The notes beneath the pieces were generated by a model. The model saw only the letters and a list, made by a program, of their open reading frames with translations. It made no database searches and was not told where the DNA came from. Positions 35,091-47,351 of a stretch of 64,000 bases of DNA are shown one piece after another. The translations under genes were made by a program, and so were the position numbers. Position 1 is the stretch's first letter. Every line of letters starts with the position of its first letter. The stretch comes from Datura wrightii (lineage: Eukaryota; Streptophyta; Magnoliopsida; Solanales; Solanaceae), in NCBI GenBank assembly GCA_035772735.1, contig JASDFA010000003.1:105387001-105451000 (forward strand), read 5' to 3'.

Positions 35091-36608
35091 TCTTGAGCTG
35101 ATGACATATTCTGATGTCATCTTTGGCATGGATTGGTTGTATGTTTGTTATGCTTCAGTTAATTGTAGGGCCCAGTTTGTAGAGTTTTGATTCACGGGTA
35201 AGCCAGTCCTAGAGTGGAAGGATAGTTCGGCAGTGCTTGTAGATCACTTTGTTTCCTATCTGAAGGCCAAAAAGATAATCTATAAGGTTTTTGTATACCA
35301 TTTAGTTTTGGTTAAAGATTTTAAGTCCAAAAACCCAACTCTCCAGTCAGTTCCTGTTGTATGTGAGTATCCAAAGGTATTTCTAGATGATCTGCCAGAA
35401 CTCCTTCCCGAGTGGGAGATTGACTTTGGTATTGACCTTTTCCCTTATACGAAACTTATATCTGTTCCTCCTTACAGAATGGGTCTAGACAAACTAAAGG
35501 AGTTGAAGAAACAATTGAAAAACCTACTAGATAAGGGTTTCATTAGGCCTAGTTAGTCCTCGAGGAGTGCTCCAGTTCATTTTGTTTGGAAGAAAGATGG
35601 TTCTCTCATGATAGGCATCGATTACCGTCAGCTGAACAAGGTCACAATCACGAATAAGTATCCCCTCCCCAGGGTTGATGACTTGTTTGACTAGATTTAG
35701 GATGCCAAGTGCTTTCCCAAGATAGACCTTGGATCCGGGTATCATTAGCTTAGAGTTAGAAAGTGTGACATTCTGAAGACAGCCTTCAAGACTCTATATG
35801 GTCACTTGAGTTTGTAGTTATGTCTTTTAGACTAACAAATGCTCTTGCAACTTTTATGGATTTGATGAACAGGGTGTTCATGCAGTATCTGCATATGTTC
35901 GTCATTGTATTCATAGATGATATCCTCATATACTCTCGGAGCAAGGAGGAGCATGCTACTCACTTGAGGATTGTGCTGTAGACTCTTAGGGATCATCAGC
36001 TATTTGCTAAGTTTAGCAAGTGTGATCTTTGATTGAACTCAGTTGCATTTTTGGGTCATGTGGTATCTAGTGAAGGTGTGCAGGTAGACTCTCAAAAGAT
36101 TGAGGCGGTGAAGAACTGCCTTAGATCTATTAGTCCTACTAACAATAGGAGCTTTTTAGGCTTAGATAACTACTATATGAGGTTCGTAGAGGGATTCATA
36201 TATATTGCAACATCTTTGACTAAGTTGACCCAAAAAATGGTCAAATTTCAGTGGTCCAATGCAGGTGAGAAGAGTTTTCAAGAGCTAAAGACTTGAATAA
36301 CTTCAGCTCCAGTTTTGACCCTACCCGAGGGCACATATGATTTAGTGGTATATTATGGTGCTTCTCGGATTAGCCTTGGATGTGTATTGATGAAGAATGG
36401 GATGGTCATTTCTTATTCTTCTAGACAACTTAAGACTCATGAGAAGAATTATTTGATGCATGACCTCGAGCTAGCAGTGGTGGTGTTTTCCTTGATGATT
36501 TGGAGGCACTATTTGTGTGGGGTGCATGTGGATATATTTACGGACCACAAGAGCCTTTAGTGTGTGTCTCAGAAGGATATGAATTTAAAGCAAAAGAGAT
36601 GGCTTGAG
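35091..36608 (+). pseudogene. protease remnant, reverse transcriptase and RNase H part (T6)
   Basis: Only the last protease motif (SDVIFGMDWLYV) remains near 35115; the DPGA active-site region seen in T3 and T9 is absent. RT follows: EYPKVFLDDLPELLPEWEID, PPYRMGLDKLKELK, DKGFIRPS, DYRQLNKVTITNKYPLPRVD, motif A in KIDLGSGYH and the FIDD box at 35910-35921. Two TAGs replace Gln around 35694-35700 (DLFD-Q-L-Q in relatives). RNase H has VVYYGASRISLGCVLM (Asp to Gly at the YCDAS site), HDLELAVVVF and FTDHKSL. It stops at 36608 in RWLE, where T7 is inserted. Confidence 0.85.
36604..36608. repeat. T7 target-site duplication, left copy
   Basis: TTGAG, matched by TTGAC at 44703-44707 on the right of T7 (4 of 5 bases). 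Confidence 0.7.
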
Positions 36609-38763
36609 TGTTACAACTCGAACGTACACCCAGATCGTAGACACGGGATAAGGGACCCCGAGGGACCCCAAGTCGACTCATGACTCATGCATACAACTAA
36701 TCTCATTCAAATAAGTGGAATGATAATCATAAAAACATAGCGGAAACATAATTATAGCATAACATCGGGAAATACTGGACAGATACATAGTTGAGCACTA
36801 CATACTTGTTTGAAAGCCTCTAATACATAAGATGGATTGATGGGACAATATCACCAACTAACTCGACCAATACTGAAACATAAACAACATGAAAGTCTAT
36901 CAAACGTCCCTCAGAACATGAGGACTCATCAATAAGCTGAAACTATAAGCTGATATGGACTAAGGATGAGGACGAACCTGAGATCCGGACCCTGTATCAT
37001 GAAACGATACAACATAGAAAGTATGCGGTCAGTACGTGGAATGTACCGAATATGCAAGGTAAGTAAAACAGAAATTTTAAAGTAAAGTAAAGCTCATAAA
37101 TAGACATAGGAGAAGGACATAATGCTTATATCATAATCTTCGTAATAAAACATAAGGCTCAAGACTTTCAAATCATTCATAAATCATTCATAGTCATAAT
37201 AGTAAGTAAATATTATCAAAACATAACTTGAGCCATTAAAATAAATTTAACAATGCATAAGACATGTGGAACAATGGGAGGACTCATCATAATCAACACC
37301 ATCATGGTAGAGCCTTTCATGATACCCCAACTATCTCACTCAAGTGGGCAGAGCCGACCCTGGCTTGACAGGCGAGGGTCGTGGATTAGGCGTGATATCA
37401 CATTTGAGGGGATCATTATCAATACAATATATATATATATATATCATTAGAAGCTCACGGTGGCACGTGGTTATGACACACTGACATAGTCCTTTGAATG
37501 CGGGGCTGCTCGATGCTAGACATGGCTCCCAAAAATATGCATATAGGCTCTTACATAAATCAATAACATCATGCATTAAGATTCATTGGCTAAAATATGA
37601 CATTTACCATCATTTATCTCCTTTAAAACATGCTTATCCAAGAATAGGCCCCTTTTCATTGGCCAACATCATAAATCGATAAATCATGAAGTTTGCTTCA
37701 TAGATCATAAATCATTCTTCAACATGTGGGCATTGCCCAATACTTCATCATATTCAATCCTTTCAAAACATGCTATAAATATGGGTAATTTGAAAATCAT
37801 GCTTTTCTGTCATCAATAAACTCAAATTATAGAGTATTCATCATAAAACATAACCTCCATGAACTTTCATCAAATGGGCATTTTTTAGATTTAAAAGATT
37901 GAAACATGATTTGAAGAAAATAATCATAGAGCCTTCCCATTATTCATAATTTGATAATTAAAACTCAATTAAATAAAACCCATAAAGAGAAATCACATTT
38001 TCATGCATTTGGGTAAAACCCCAAAGAGCTTGAATAGGAGAATTCATGATTTAAGTTCGAAATTTGGGCATGGGTGTGAAAGGATTCACCCATTATAAAA
38101 CCCTAATACCTGGGAATGGATGGACTCAAAGTTCCTTGAACACCCACAAAGAAATTGATGAAAATTTGGGGAAGAAGGTTAATCTCCCAAAAATCTCTCT
38201 AAGCTTTTGCATGAGAATAGACATGCATAAAGAACTTAAACCATCTTATCTTACTCAGAAAACTATCCAAAACAACGTAGTTTAGGCCTTAGGGACTTAG
38301 GAATTATGAAAAAACCCTTATTAAAATGCAGGAATTCCTGGTCACCAGCCCCCACGAGGGACCTCACGGTTTGTTGCCACAGGGCACGACTCATGGCCAT
38401 GGTCCGTTGAGTCCACTGCCCAAAGAATCCAAGGGGACCCCATGGGAGACTTCACGAGTTGTGAGGTCAGACCATGACTTGTGGTCACCTTTCGTGGCCT
38501 ACTCTGCCCATCCCAACTTGCCAGAACATCCAAGATTGACCACGGGTGACCTCACGAGTCGTAAGGTTTGACCACGACTCGTGGTCAGGCCCGTGGCCTC
38601 CTCACTTAGGCCTTGCCAAATCATGCTGACCACGAGTCACCTCACGACTCATGGTCACGCCACATGACCAACCTCATAGGTCGTTCTGTGACCTGGTGCA
38701 AAATCTTTCAGTTTTCTCCATTTTTACTAGCGGGTCTGATCCTTGGGTTCCCAGGGTATAATA
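36609..38763 (-). repeat. T7 3' LTR
   Basis: 2155 bp. On the plus strand it begins TGTTACAACTCG, the complement of the LTR end, and finishes CAGGGTATAATA. Palindromic words such as ACCACGACTCGTGGT at 38571-38585 crowd 38340-38690. Contains an 18-bp (AT)n at 37427-37444. Confidence 0.9.
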
Positions 38764-38779
38764 ATATCTCCCTCTTGGG
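38764..38779 (-). promoter_or_regulatory. polypurine tract (T7)
   Basis: Minus-strand CCCAAGAGGGAGATAT next to the 3' LTR start. Confidence 0.65.
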
Positions 38780-39009
38780 AACATTCATCCTTAAATGTTA
38801 GAAACATGCAGAAAACTAAGAAACAAGTTATCACCATATACAATTACCAGTCATTTAAGTCGAGAACGGACGAAATGACTACCTCCGAAAAGATTAACAT
38901 AGCTCAACTGAATTCAGACATCACATACATCTACCATATCATAAAACAAACTTGTACACTTGAACTGAACAGGAAAAGCTGATTAAGGGTTTAGAGCAAA
39001 ACTGATACC

Positions 39010-40310
39010 TCAAACTGAAATTGAGCCGGTAGGGAACAAATGAGGATATTTATCTATCATATCTGCTTCGGCTTCCCACATAGCTCCCTCAACATGCTGA
39101 TTTCTCCATAATACTTTAACTAAAGCCACTTCTTTGTTCCTCAGCCTCCGAACCTGACGATCCAAGATCTCCACCAAAATTTCCTCATAGCTGAGACTAT
39201 CCCTTACATTGTCTACCGGGACTACTAAATTTGGATCACCCAAGCACTTTTTCAAGAGTGATACATGAAACACGGGATGAACTGAAGCTAATTCTGAAGG
39301 CAAGTCCAACTCGTACGCCACCTTACCAACTCTCCTCATAACCTGGTAGGGACCAACGTAGCGGGGACTAAGTTTTCCTTTCTTTCCGAACCACATGACT
39401 CACTTCATGGGAGATACCTTTAGAAATACCCAGTCGTCCACATTAAACTCTAGATCCCTTCTCCTCACATCAACATACGATTTCTGACGACTCTGAGCAG
39501 TTTTTAACTGGTCCCTTATCAACTGAACCTTCACCATCACCTCGTGAAATGAATTTGTTCCTATCATAGCTGACCTTGCCAACCTCAAACCATTTGACGG
39601 GAGATCTACACCTTTGCATGTAAAGAGCCTCGAACAGTGCCATCTGCATAGTGGAGTGATAACTGTTGTTATAGGCGAACTCGATCAAGGGCAAATGATC
39701 ATCCCAACTACCTTTGAAATCCATAACAAATTCCCTTAACATATCTTCAAGGGTTTTATTGGTTTGTTCTGCCCGGCCGTCTGTTTGAGATGGAAGGCTA
39801 TACTGAGCTTAACCTGCGTCTCAAGTCCTTTTTGAAAAGAAAGCCAGAACTTAGAGGTAAACTGAGTACCTCGATCTGAAATAATAGACAAGGGCACCCG
39901 ATAAAGTCAAACCAACTCCTAAATATACAACTTAGCATAATCATTTGCTGAATCTGTGGTCTTGACCAGTAGGAAATGTGCAGCCTTGGTTAACCTGTAG
40001 ACCACCACCCAAGTGGAGTCGTATTGTCTGCGAGTATGAGGTAGACCTATAACAAAATCCATATTAATCTCTTTCGAATTCCAAGGGGGGATGCTGATAT
40101 CCTGAAGTACGCCTCCCGACCTTTAATGTTCGACTTTCACTTGCTGGTAGTTTGGACATTTTACTACGAACTCTACAATATCTTTCTGCATACCATCCCA
40201 CCAATAGATTTCTCGCAAGTCCAACTACATTTTTGTGGATCCTGGATGAATAGAATATCTGGTACCATGTGCCTCCTGCAATATCCGAACTCTCAAATTA
40301 TCAATGTTCG
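39010..40310 (-). pseudogene. integrase with chromodomain-like tail (T7)
   Basis: Minus strand. The core has INMDF (first Asp), SIISDRGTQ (second Asp) and the Glu in TDGRAEQT near 39770, so the D-D-E triad survives. Frameshifts lie near 39790 and 39600. Then SYHSTMQMALFEALY, VDDWVFLKVSPMK and the unbroken end KKGKLSPRYVGPYQ, VGKVAYELDLPSELASVHP, FHVSLLKKCLG and LDRQVRRLRNKEV. The chromodomain-like tail WRNQHVEGAMWEAEADM ends at the stop at 39010. The tail may guide insertion to heterochromatin, as known for chromoviruses. Confidence 0.85.
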
Positions 40311-40353
40311 GAACATATAGTCAACCTTGGTATCGTAGCACACCATCTCCCCC

Positions 40354-41717
40354 TTAGGAGAAGACCTCCACCTTCTGACTCCACACCACCTTCTTTAGCT
40401 TCCTCAATGTTGGATCCTCATCTTGATTGGATTTAACATCAACCACCAAGGATGATTCTGACCCGTTATGCACAACAACACCGCCATCGGTCGAGTCGAT
40501 CAATCTAACTCCCAGTCTTGCAAGTCGGTGGACATCCTTCACCAACTCCTTCTTTCCCTCATCCATGTGGAACACACTTTCCATGGAGAGCCTACTAAGT
40601 GCATCCGCAACCACATTAGCCTTTCCCGGGTGGTAGAGAACACTCATGTCGTAGTCATTAAGTAACTCCAACCACCTCCTTTTCCAAAGATTTAGATCTT
40701 TTGGTGTGAACACATATTGCAAGCACATGTGATCTGTAAATACATCCATGTGGACCCCATACAAGTAATGCCACCATATCTTCAATGCAAACACCACCGC
40801 GGCCAACTCAAGATCATGGGTCGGATAATTCTTTTCATGAACTTTCAGCTGTCTCGAGGCATATGCTATTACCTTCCCACACTGCATCAACACACATCCC
40901 AGTCTGACTCTCGAAGCATCACAATATACAACAAATCCATTAGTACCCTCTGGTAAGGTCAACACTGGTGCTGAAGTGAGTCGGGTCTTCAACTCTTGGA
41001 AGCTCTCCTCACAAGCATCCGACCATTGGAACTTCACCCTTTTTTGAGTCAACTTAGTTAAAGGCACCACAATAGATGAGAAACCCTCAACAAACCTCTG
41101 GTAGTAACCTGCTAGGCCCAAGAAACTCCGAATTTCTAAAGGATTCACTGGTCTAGGCCAATTCTTCACCACCTCGATCTTTTGGGAATCTACTCTTATG
41201 CGCTCACTTGATACCACATGACCCAGAAATGCTACAAAGATTAGCCAAAATTCACACTTGCTAAACTTCGCATACAGCTCACGATCCTTGAGGGTATGCA
41301 GCGCTATTCTCAAATTAGTGTCATGCTCCTCCTCGCTCCGGGAGTATATAAGAATGTCGTCAATGAACACAGTGCTATTCTCAAATTAGTGGCATGCTCC
41401 TCCTCACTCCGGGAGTATATAAGAATGTCGTCAATGAACACAATCACGACCATGTCCAAATATGCCTTGAACACCTTGTTCATTAGATCTATAAAAGCTG
41501 CAGGAGCATTGGTCAGTCCAAAAGACATAACAATGAACTCGTAGTGACCATACCAAGTACTTAAAGCGGTCTTCGAGATGTCACTCTCCCAAACTCTGAG
41601 CTGATGATACCCGGACCTGAGATCAATCTTGGAGAAGCACTTGGCACCCTGAAGATAGTCAAACAAATCATCGATCCTGGGTAAGGGGTACCTGTTCTTG
41701 ATGGTAACCTTGTTCAA
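40354..41717 (-). pseudogene. reverse transcriptase-RNase H with duplicated active site (T7)
   Basis: Minus strand. N-terminal RT motifs NKVTIKNRYPLPRIDDLFD, KCFSKIDLRSGYHQLRVWE and SFGLTNAPAAFIDLMN are followed by the first catalytic FIDD (41427-41438). A 71-bp tandem duplication then repeats FIDDILIYSRSEEEH (second FIDD at 41356-41367). Because 71 is not a multiple of three, the frame shifts there. Downstream is a 338-codon open stretch (41370-40354), the longest in the window, with FLGHVVSS, IRSFLGLAGYYQRF, RNase H YCDAS, HDLELAAVVFALK and FTDH, and the connection LLNDYDMSVLYHPGKANVVAD. Confidence 0.9.
41301..41442 (-). repeat. 71-bp tandem duplication across the RT catalytic box
   Basis: Two adjacent copies (41301-41371 and 41372-41442) differ at three positions: GCGCT/GTGCT, GTGTC/GTGGC and CTCGC/CTCAC. 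No other RT in the window has it. Confidence 0.9.
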
Positions 41718-42500
41718 CTACCGATAGTCAATACATATGCAAAGGGAATCGTCTTTCTTTCGAACAAATAGAACTGGTGCACCCCATGGTGACTGACTCA
41801 GTCTAATGAAGCCCTTATCCAATAGATCCTTCAACTGATCCTTCAATTCCTTTAGTTTGGCCAGGGTCATCCTGTAGGGAGGAATAGAGATAGGCTGCAT
41901 ATCTGGCAATAGATCAATATCAAAATCAATTTCCCTCTTCGGAGGAACACCGGGCAAATCATCAGGAAATACCTCCAGATATTCGCACACCACTGGAACT
42001 AACTGAATAGTTGAGGTCTCGGACTCCACATCCTTAACCCTAACTAGGTGGCACATGCAACCTTTAGAGATTATTTTTCTGGCCTTAAGATAATAAATAA
42101 ACCGACCTGATGGTACCGCTGAACTACCCTTCCACTCCAACACCGACTCACCCGAAAAATGAAATTCCACCGTATGGGTCCTACAATTAATTGAAGCTTA
42201 ACATGCAAACAACCAATCCATGCCAAGAATAATGTCAAAGTCAGTCATGGCTAACTCTACAAGGTCTGTGGAGGTAACCTTATGCAACACAGTGATCGAG
42301 CATTCTCTATATACTCATCTAGCTACGACCGAATCACCAACAGGGGTCGAAACTGAAAATGGTTCTGACAAGGTCTCATAACTAACTCCAAGGCTACTAC
42401 CAATTTAAGGAGTCACGAAAGACAAGGTAGCTCCCGGATCTAGCAAGGCATAAACATCAATATGAAAGAAACACAACATACCAGTGACCACGTCTGGCAA
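41718..42500 (-). pseudogene. protease and RT N-terminus (T7)
   Basis: Minus strand. The protease region near 42440-42230 contains the degraded DPGAT region and STPVGDSVVA- and DFDIILGMDWL-type motifs. Then the linker KGSSAVPSGRFIYYLKARKI, VPVVCEYLEVFPDDLPGVPP and PPYRMTLAKLKELKDQLKDL leads to SQSPWGAPVLFVRKKDDSLC. A TAG at the conserved DYR-Q-LNK site (near 41718) stands for Gln and separates this part from the RT core. Confidence 0.75.
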
Positions 42501-42539
42501 AGTCTCCTACTCCTGGCACGAGAAAAGGACATAGAATAT

Positions 42540-43175
42540 GTTCTGACGCTATCCGCCACTTCCACTAATTGATGCTCCATACGGAGCAGAATGGGCTGGA
42601 GTTGCTGCTGTCCTGGTGGTCTGTGTATGACCCCTATCATCACTCTGTCTAACATATGGGCACGCTCGGCACATGTTCCCAGATCTACCACACCAACAAC
42701 AGACATCTGAGCCAAGCAGACACTCCCCAATGTGGCTCTTGTCGCACTTCCCGTAGGCTGGAGAGGTATATTCTAGCTGGGTGCCCCTCTGATCCGTCGA
42801 CCCTGAAGCCCTGCTCCTCTGATCACCCCTGAGTCTAGATGGAACACTAGCTGATGATGGTGCTAAGGCTAGTGACCTCTGCTGAAACTGTCATGGTAGC
42901 CACCGCCGAACCTCTGATGTGAAAACCCATGGCTGTTCGTCCGAGCCCTCTTTGCCTCCCTCTCCCTCGCATGAGCCGCCTCCATCTACTGTATGTACAA
43001 CACTATGCGAGGAAAGTCCATATACTGGTGGAGCATAGTAGTCCTGCAATCCTTGTCTAGATAATAGGCCACACTATGAACAAATTGACTCACCCACGCC
43101 CTCCGGTCCATCACTAACTCTGGGGCATGTTTTAACAATCGGGTGAACTCAAGAGAATACTCCAGCGCTGTCATT
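42540..43175 (-). pseudogene. gag C-terminal fragment (T7)
   Basis: Minus strand. Starts abruptly at 43175, where LTR sequence takes over, with TALEYSLEFTRLLKHAPELV, VSQFVHSVAYYLDKDCRT and MDFPRIVLYIQ, all typical of the middle of Del gag. A variable Arg/Ser/Gln-rich part and a degraded zinc knuckle follow (near 42690). The N-terminal half, the leader and the primer site are deleted together with the adjoining third of the 5' LTR. Confidence 0.75.
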
Positions 43176-44702
43176 TCACATAACTTGAGCCATTAACATA
43201 AATTTAACAATGCATAATACATGCGGAACAATGGGAGGACTCATCATAACCGACACCATCATGGTAGAGCCTTTCATGATGCCCCAACTATCTCACTCAA
43301 GTGGGTAACGCCGACCGAGGGTCGTGCATTAGGCGTGATATCAAATTTGAGGGTATCATTATCAATACAATATATATATATATCATTAGAAACCCACAGT
43401 GGCATGTGGTTATGAGACACCGACTTAGTCCTTTGAATGCCAGGCTACTCGGTGCTAGACACGGCTCCCAAAAACATGCATACATAAATCAATAACATCA
43501 TGCATTAAGATTCATTGGCTAAAATATGACAATTATCATCATTGATCCCCTTTAAAACATGCTTAGCCAAGAATCATAGGTCCTTTTTCATCAGCCAACA
43601 TCATAAATCGATAAATCATGAAATTCGCTTCATAAATCGTAAATCATTCTTAAACATGTGGACATTGACCAATACTTCTTCATATTCAATCCTTTCAAAA
43701 CATGCTCATAAATGTAGGTAACTTGAAAATCATGCTTTTCTATCATCAATAAACTCAAATTATCGAGTATTCATCATAAATCATAACCTCCATGAACTTT
43801 CATCAAATGGGCATTTTTTGGATTTAAAAGATTGAAATATGATTTGAAGAAAATAATAATAGAACCTGCCCTTCATTCAAAATTTGATAATTAAAACTCA
43901 ATTAAATAAAACCCATAAAGAGAAATCACATTTTCATGCATTTGGGTAAAATCCCATATAACTTGAATAGGAGAATTCATGATTTAAGTTCGAAATTTGG
44001 ACATGGGTGTGAAAGGATTCACCCATTCTAAAACCCTACATACCTGGGAATGGATGGACCCAAAGTTCCTTGAACACCCACAAAGAAATTGATGAAAATT
44101 TGGGAAAGAAGGCGTTGAATCTCCCAAAAATCTTTCTAAGCTTTTGCATGAGAATGGGCATGCATAAAGGACTTAACCCATCTTATCTTACTCAGAAAAC
44201 TATCCAAAACAACGTAGTTTAGGCCTTAGGTGCTTAGGAATTATGAAAACACTGTTATTAAAACGCAGGAAATTCCTGGTTGCAAGCCCCCACGAGGGAC
44301 CTCACGGGTCGTTGCCACAGGGCATGACTCCTGGCCATGGTCCATTGAGTCCAATGCTCAAAACATCTAGGGGGACCCCACGGGTGACTTCACGAGTTGT
44401 GAGGTCAGACCACGACTCGTGGTTACCTTCCGTGGCCTATACTGCCCATTCCAACTTGCCAAACCATCTATGGTAGACCAAGGGTGACCTCACGAGTCGG
44501 GAGGTCTGATCACGACTCGTGGTCAGGCCCGTGGCCTCCTCACTCAGGACTTGCCAAATCATGCTAACCACGAGTCACCTCAAGAGTCATGGTCACTCCT
44601 CACGACCAACCTCATGGGTCATTCGGTGACCTGGTGTGAATTTTTCCGTTTTCTTCATTTTTACTCCCGGGTTTGATCCTTGGGTTTTCTCGGGGTATAA
44701 CA
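43176..44702 (-). repeat. T7 5' LTR, truncated
   Basis: Homologous to 37216-38763. About 600 bp of the primer-site side is missing. The join at 43174-43182 shares ACATAACTT with the LTR copy, so a short homology may have mediated the deletion. The outer end is intact, finishing CGGGGTATAACA. Confidence 0.85.
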
Positions 44703-44707
44703 TTGAC
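44703..44707. repeat. T7 target-site duplication, right copy
   Basis: TTGAC, partner of TTGAG at 36604-36608. Confidence 0.7.
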
Positions 44708-45254
44708 CTCCTTAAGGACTATGACATGAGTGTCCTCTACCACCCGAGCAAGCCAATATATTGAAGGATGCTCTTAGTAGGTTTTCCATGGAGAGTGTGT
44801 CCCATGTTGAGGATGGGAAGAAAGAATTGTTGAAGGAGGTTCACATGCTTGCTCGTTTAGGGGTTCGCCTTACAGATTCGACAGATGGTAGTGTCATTAT
44901 TCAGAATGGATTGGAATCTTCCTTAGTGGAAGAAGTTAAAGCAAGACAAGATGAGGATCCTATCCTACTGAAGTTAAAGGAAGCGGTTCAGAATCAAAGA
45001 GTAGAGGTCTTCCCCTAAGGGGGAGATGGTGCACTCAGATATCAGGACTGATTGTGTGTTGCAGAGGTGGATGATTTGAGAGAGTGGATGTTGAGAGAAT
45101 CTCATAGCTCTCGATATTCTATCTATACAAGTGCCACCAAGATGTACTGTGATCTACAGGAAGTCTATTGGTGGAATGAAATGAAGAAGGATATAGCAGC
45201 ATTTGTTGCCAAGTGTCAAAATTATCAACAGGTGAAGGTTGAGCATCAGTATAA
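44703..45254 (+). pseudogene. RNase H tail and integrase zinc region (T6, continued)
   Basis: Resumes T6 pol after T7 with LLKDYDMSVLYHPSK, DALSRFSMESVSHVEDGKKE, LARLGVRLTDSTDG and the integrase zinc-binding region. There the family's SIHPGATKMY and CPNCQQVKVEHQ read SIYTSATKMY and CQNYQQVKVEHQ, so one His and one Cys of the HHCC finger are Tyr. T8 is inserted right after VEHQ. A stop at 45016 interrupts the frame. Confidence 0.8.
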
Positions 45255-46869
45255 TGACCAAACTATCGTTACGGGTGGGAAATAATTCAGAACACCCCTC
45301 TCTGACCTAAGTTATTAGTGGGAAAGTGTTGAGTAAGTGTTAGTGACATTTTTAAGATGGGGGGATGGTTATTGTGCAAGAAATGTGAGCTACTGGTTAT
45401 GAAGGTCCACTGCAGCGAGACTATCACCACTGTCGGAGGCCCGCTATAACGAACTAGGAGATATACTATCGGATCCACTGTGATGGTGTCTGGGATGCAG
45501 TAGCGGGTCCACTGCAGTGGAAATGTTATCACTACAGCGGATGATGAAAATTAGTAAGTTTTAAGTGGGATTTCAAGGGGTGTTTACCCCATTATTTCAA
45601 AACACGAACTGTGAGAAATCAGAAAGAATTCCCTTAGTTCAAAGAAGTTTCCTTCTCAAAGGTAGGAATCTTAGTGAGTTCTCTTTACTTTGATGCCTTA
45701 ACACCGTAGAATCGATAGGGGGAGCTTTAATGGTGGAAATCATAGGTTGAAAAACCCTAGAACTATAAGAGTAGGGGGAGTTGGTTGGGTGTTGAAGGTT
45801 ATTGATTCCTAGGTTTGTAAGCATGTAATTATTACTCCCTATGGTGAAGGTGATGGTGCTAGTTCATCATTGCTAAAATTGGAGACCTAGAGTTTGGTAG
45901 AAGAGGGGATGTTAGTGTTAAAAACTGCTTGAAAGAGGGTTTGGGGAGTAGAAACCCCATGAATTGGGGTTGAATTATCATGGTGGGATTAAAGTGGGAT
46001 GACTTACTCGCAGGCAATGATTAAGACCGTGAAAGGGGTAGAATCGGGGCAGGGTTGAATTTCCAAAACCCATGTTTCCCAAAATAGTCTATTGAATTTT
46101 CCTTTAATATCTTATTCTAGATTTTGAATGTTCGGAAGCGCTGAGGAAAGGCAAGGCTCCAGTGAAGTAATTGTGATTCCCATCTTTTAATCGAGGTGTG
46201 TTATGATTTAAAAGGAGTTAGGCTTGGTATAATAGCTTGAATTGTGTGGAATGACTATGTGTGAATTTTGTCTCCGAAATTACTTGTTGTCATAACTATT
46301 CTTAAATCCTATTGTTGAATGATTTTGTTATGAAATAGTTGTTTATGTGATATAGAAATTCGATGTTGAGAGTTATTCTTATTTGCTGTATTGTCGGAAC
46401 ATGATCCCTGAGCTGTGAGACTATTTGAGTTGAGGGAGGTAGATGAGGCCTTCCAAAGGTGAAATAAACTGAATGAGTTGTACAATACCCAGATGTGTGA
46501 AATAAAAGTGGATGACATGATTGTCCTGAGATGAATGGCTCGTGCCCGAGGGGAGCATCTGGGAGAGCAGTGATTGTTGAGTGGCTCATGTTCGAGGGGA
46601 GCATCTGGACAAGTAGGTGAGCGGGAGCGGGTACCATGTCGGTACAGTACATGGATTTCTAGAGTCCCCTGCAATTCATGAATGGAAAGGCAACAATAAG
46701 ACTCTCTGGCATGTGTGTACATTGATGCTCAGTTTTGGAGAGTTTTTGGTGATGTTATGGAGGCGTGTGCTCGACATATCACCATTTGTTATGTTATTTG
46801 AATGAGTGTAAGGGAATAAGACTGGTTTGGGAATGTGAGAACTTGAATGAATTAAATTCCTGGCCAAGT

Positions 46870-46941
46870 ATTTTGTGTATCTAAATTGTTAATGTGTTTA
46901 TGATTATTTTGTGTATCTAAATTGTTAATGTGTTTATGATG
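46870..46941. repeat. 36-bp tandem duplication in T8 5' LTR
   Basis: Two adjacent copies of a unit starting ATTTTGTGTATCTAAATTG. The 3' LTR has one copy at about 53789, so the duplication arose after insertion. Confidence 0.85.
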
Positions 46942-47329
46942 ATTTGAAGGTAATATGAAGTTAAATAAGAACTCGTGATGAGCAGTAAAATTTATCATGA
47001 AAGGCCCATTGTGTATTCCATGTGGTTATGATATATTGATTGTTTATTGATGATTCTAAGTAACTTGGACGGTCATAAAGAGTAGAACGTTGAAAAGAGT
47101 TAAGAGAATTGTAGGTGTGCTGCTAAGTCAAGCTACTGCCAAGGCAATATTGCTGCAGTAGATCCTATTCCACCGCAATGAGACCGTCGCAGCAATCAAG
47201 TAACCGCTACAGTGAGGCCCAATCCAGTGAGCAAGCTCGCTCACACCCTACATAGAATGAATTTATGATTGAGTATTATTTACTATACTTGTGTTCTAAG
47301 ATGATGGCATATTGCTGTTTCACACAAAC

Positions 47330-47351
47330 ATATATATATATATATATATAT
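47330..47351. repeat. (AT)n microsatellite
   Basis: 22 bases of AT repeat; only about 12 bases at the matching place of the 3' LTR (54191-54202). Confidence 0.9.

Larger units (their letters stand above)
36609..44702 (-). mobile_element. T7: Del-type chromovirus nested in T6
   Basis: Read on the minus strand: partial 5' LTR (44702-43176), truncated gag, protease, RT, RNase H, integrase with chromodomain-like tail, polypurine tract and full 3' LTR (38763-36609). Flanks TTGAG (36604-36608) and TTGAC (44703-44707) match in 4 of 5 bases and look like a 5-bp target-site duplication. The T6 reading frame RWLE / LLKDYDMSVLYH resumes across it. The LTR copies look about 95 percent identical over the stretch I compared by eye, so the insertion is fairly recent. 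Confidence 0.9.

Noticed and set aside
38326..38571. Plus-strand open frame in the T7 LTR
   Set aside because: It is a by-product of the repetitive palindromic words; a related frame appears at the same place in the other LTR copy.
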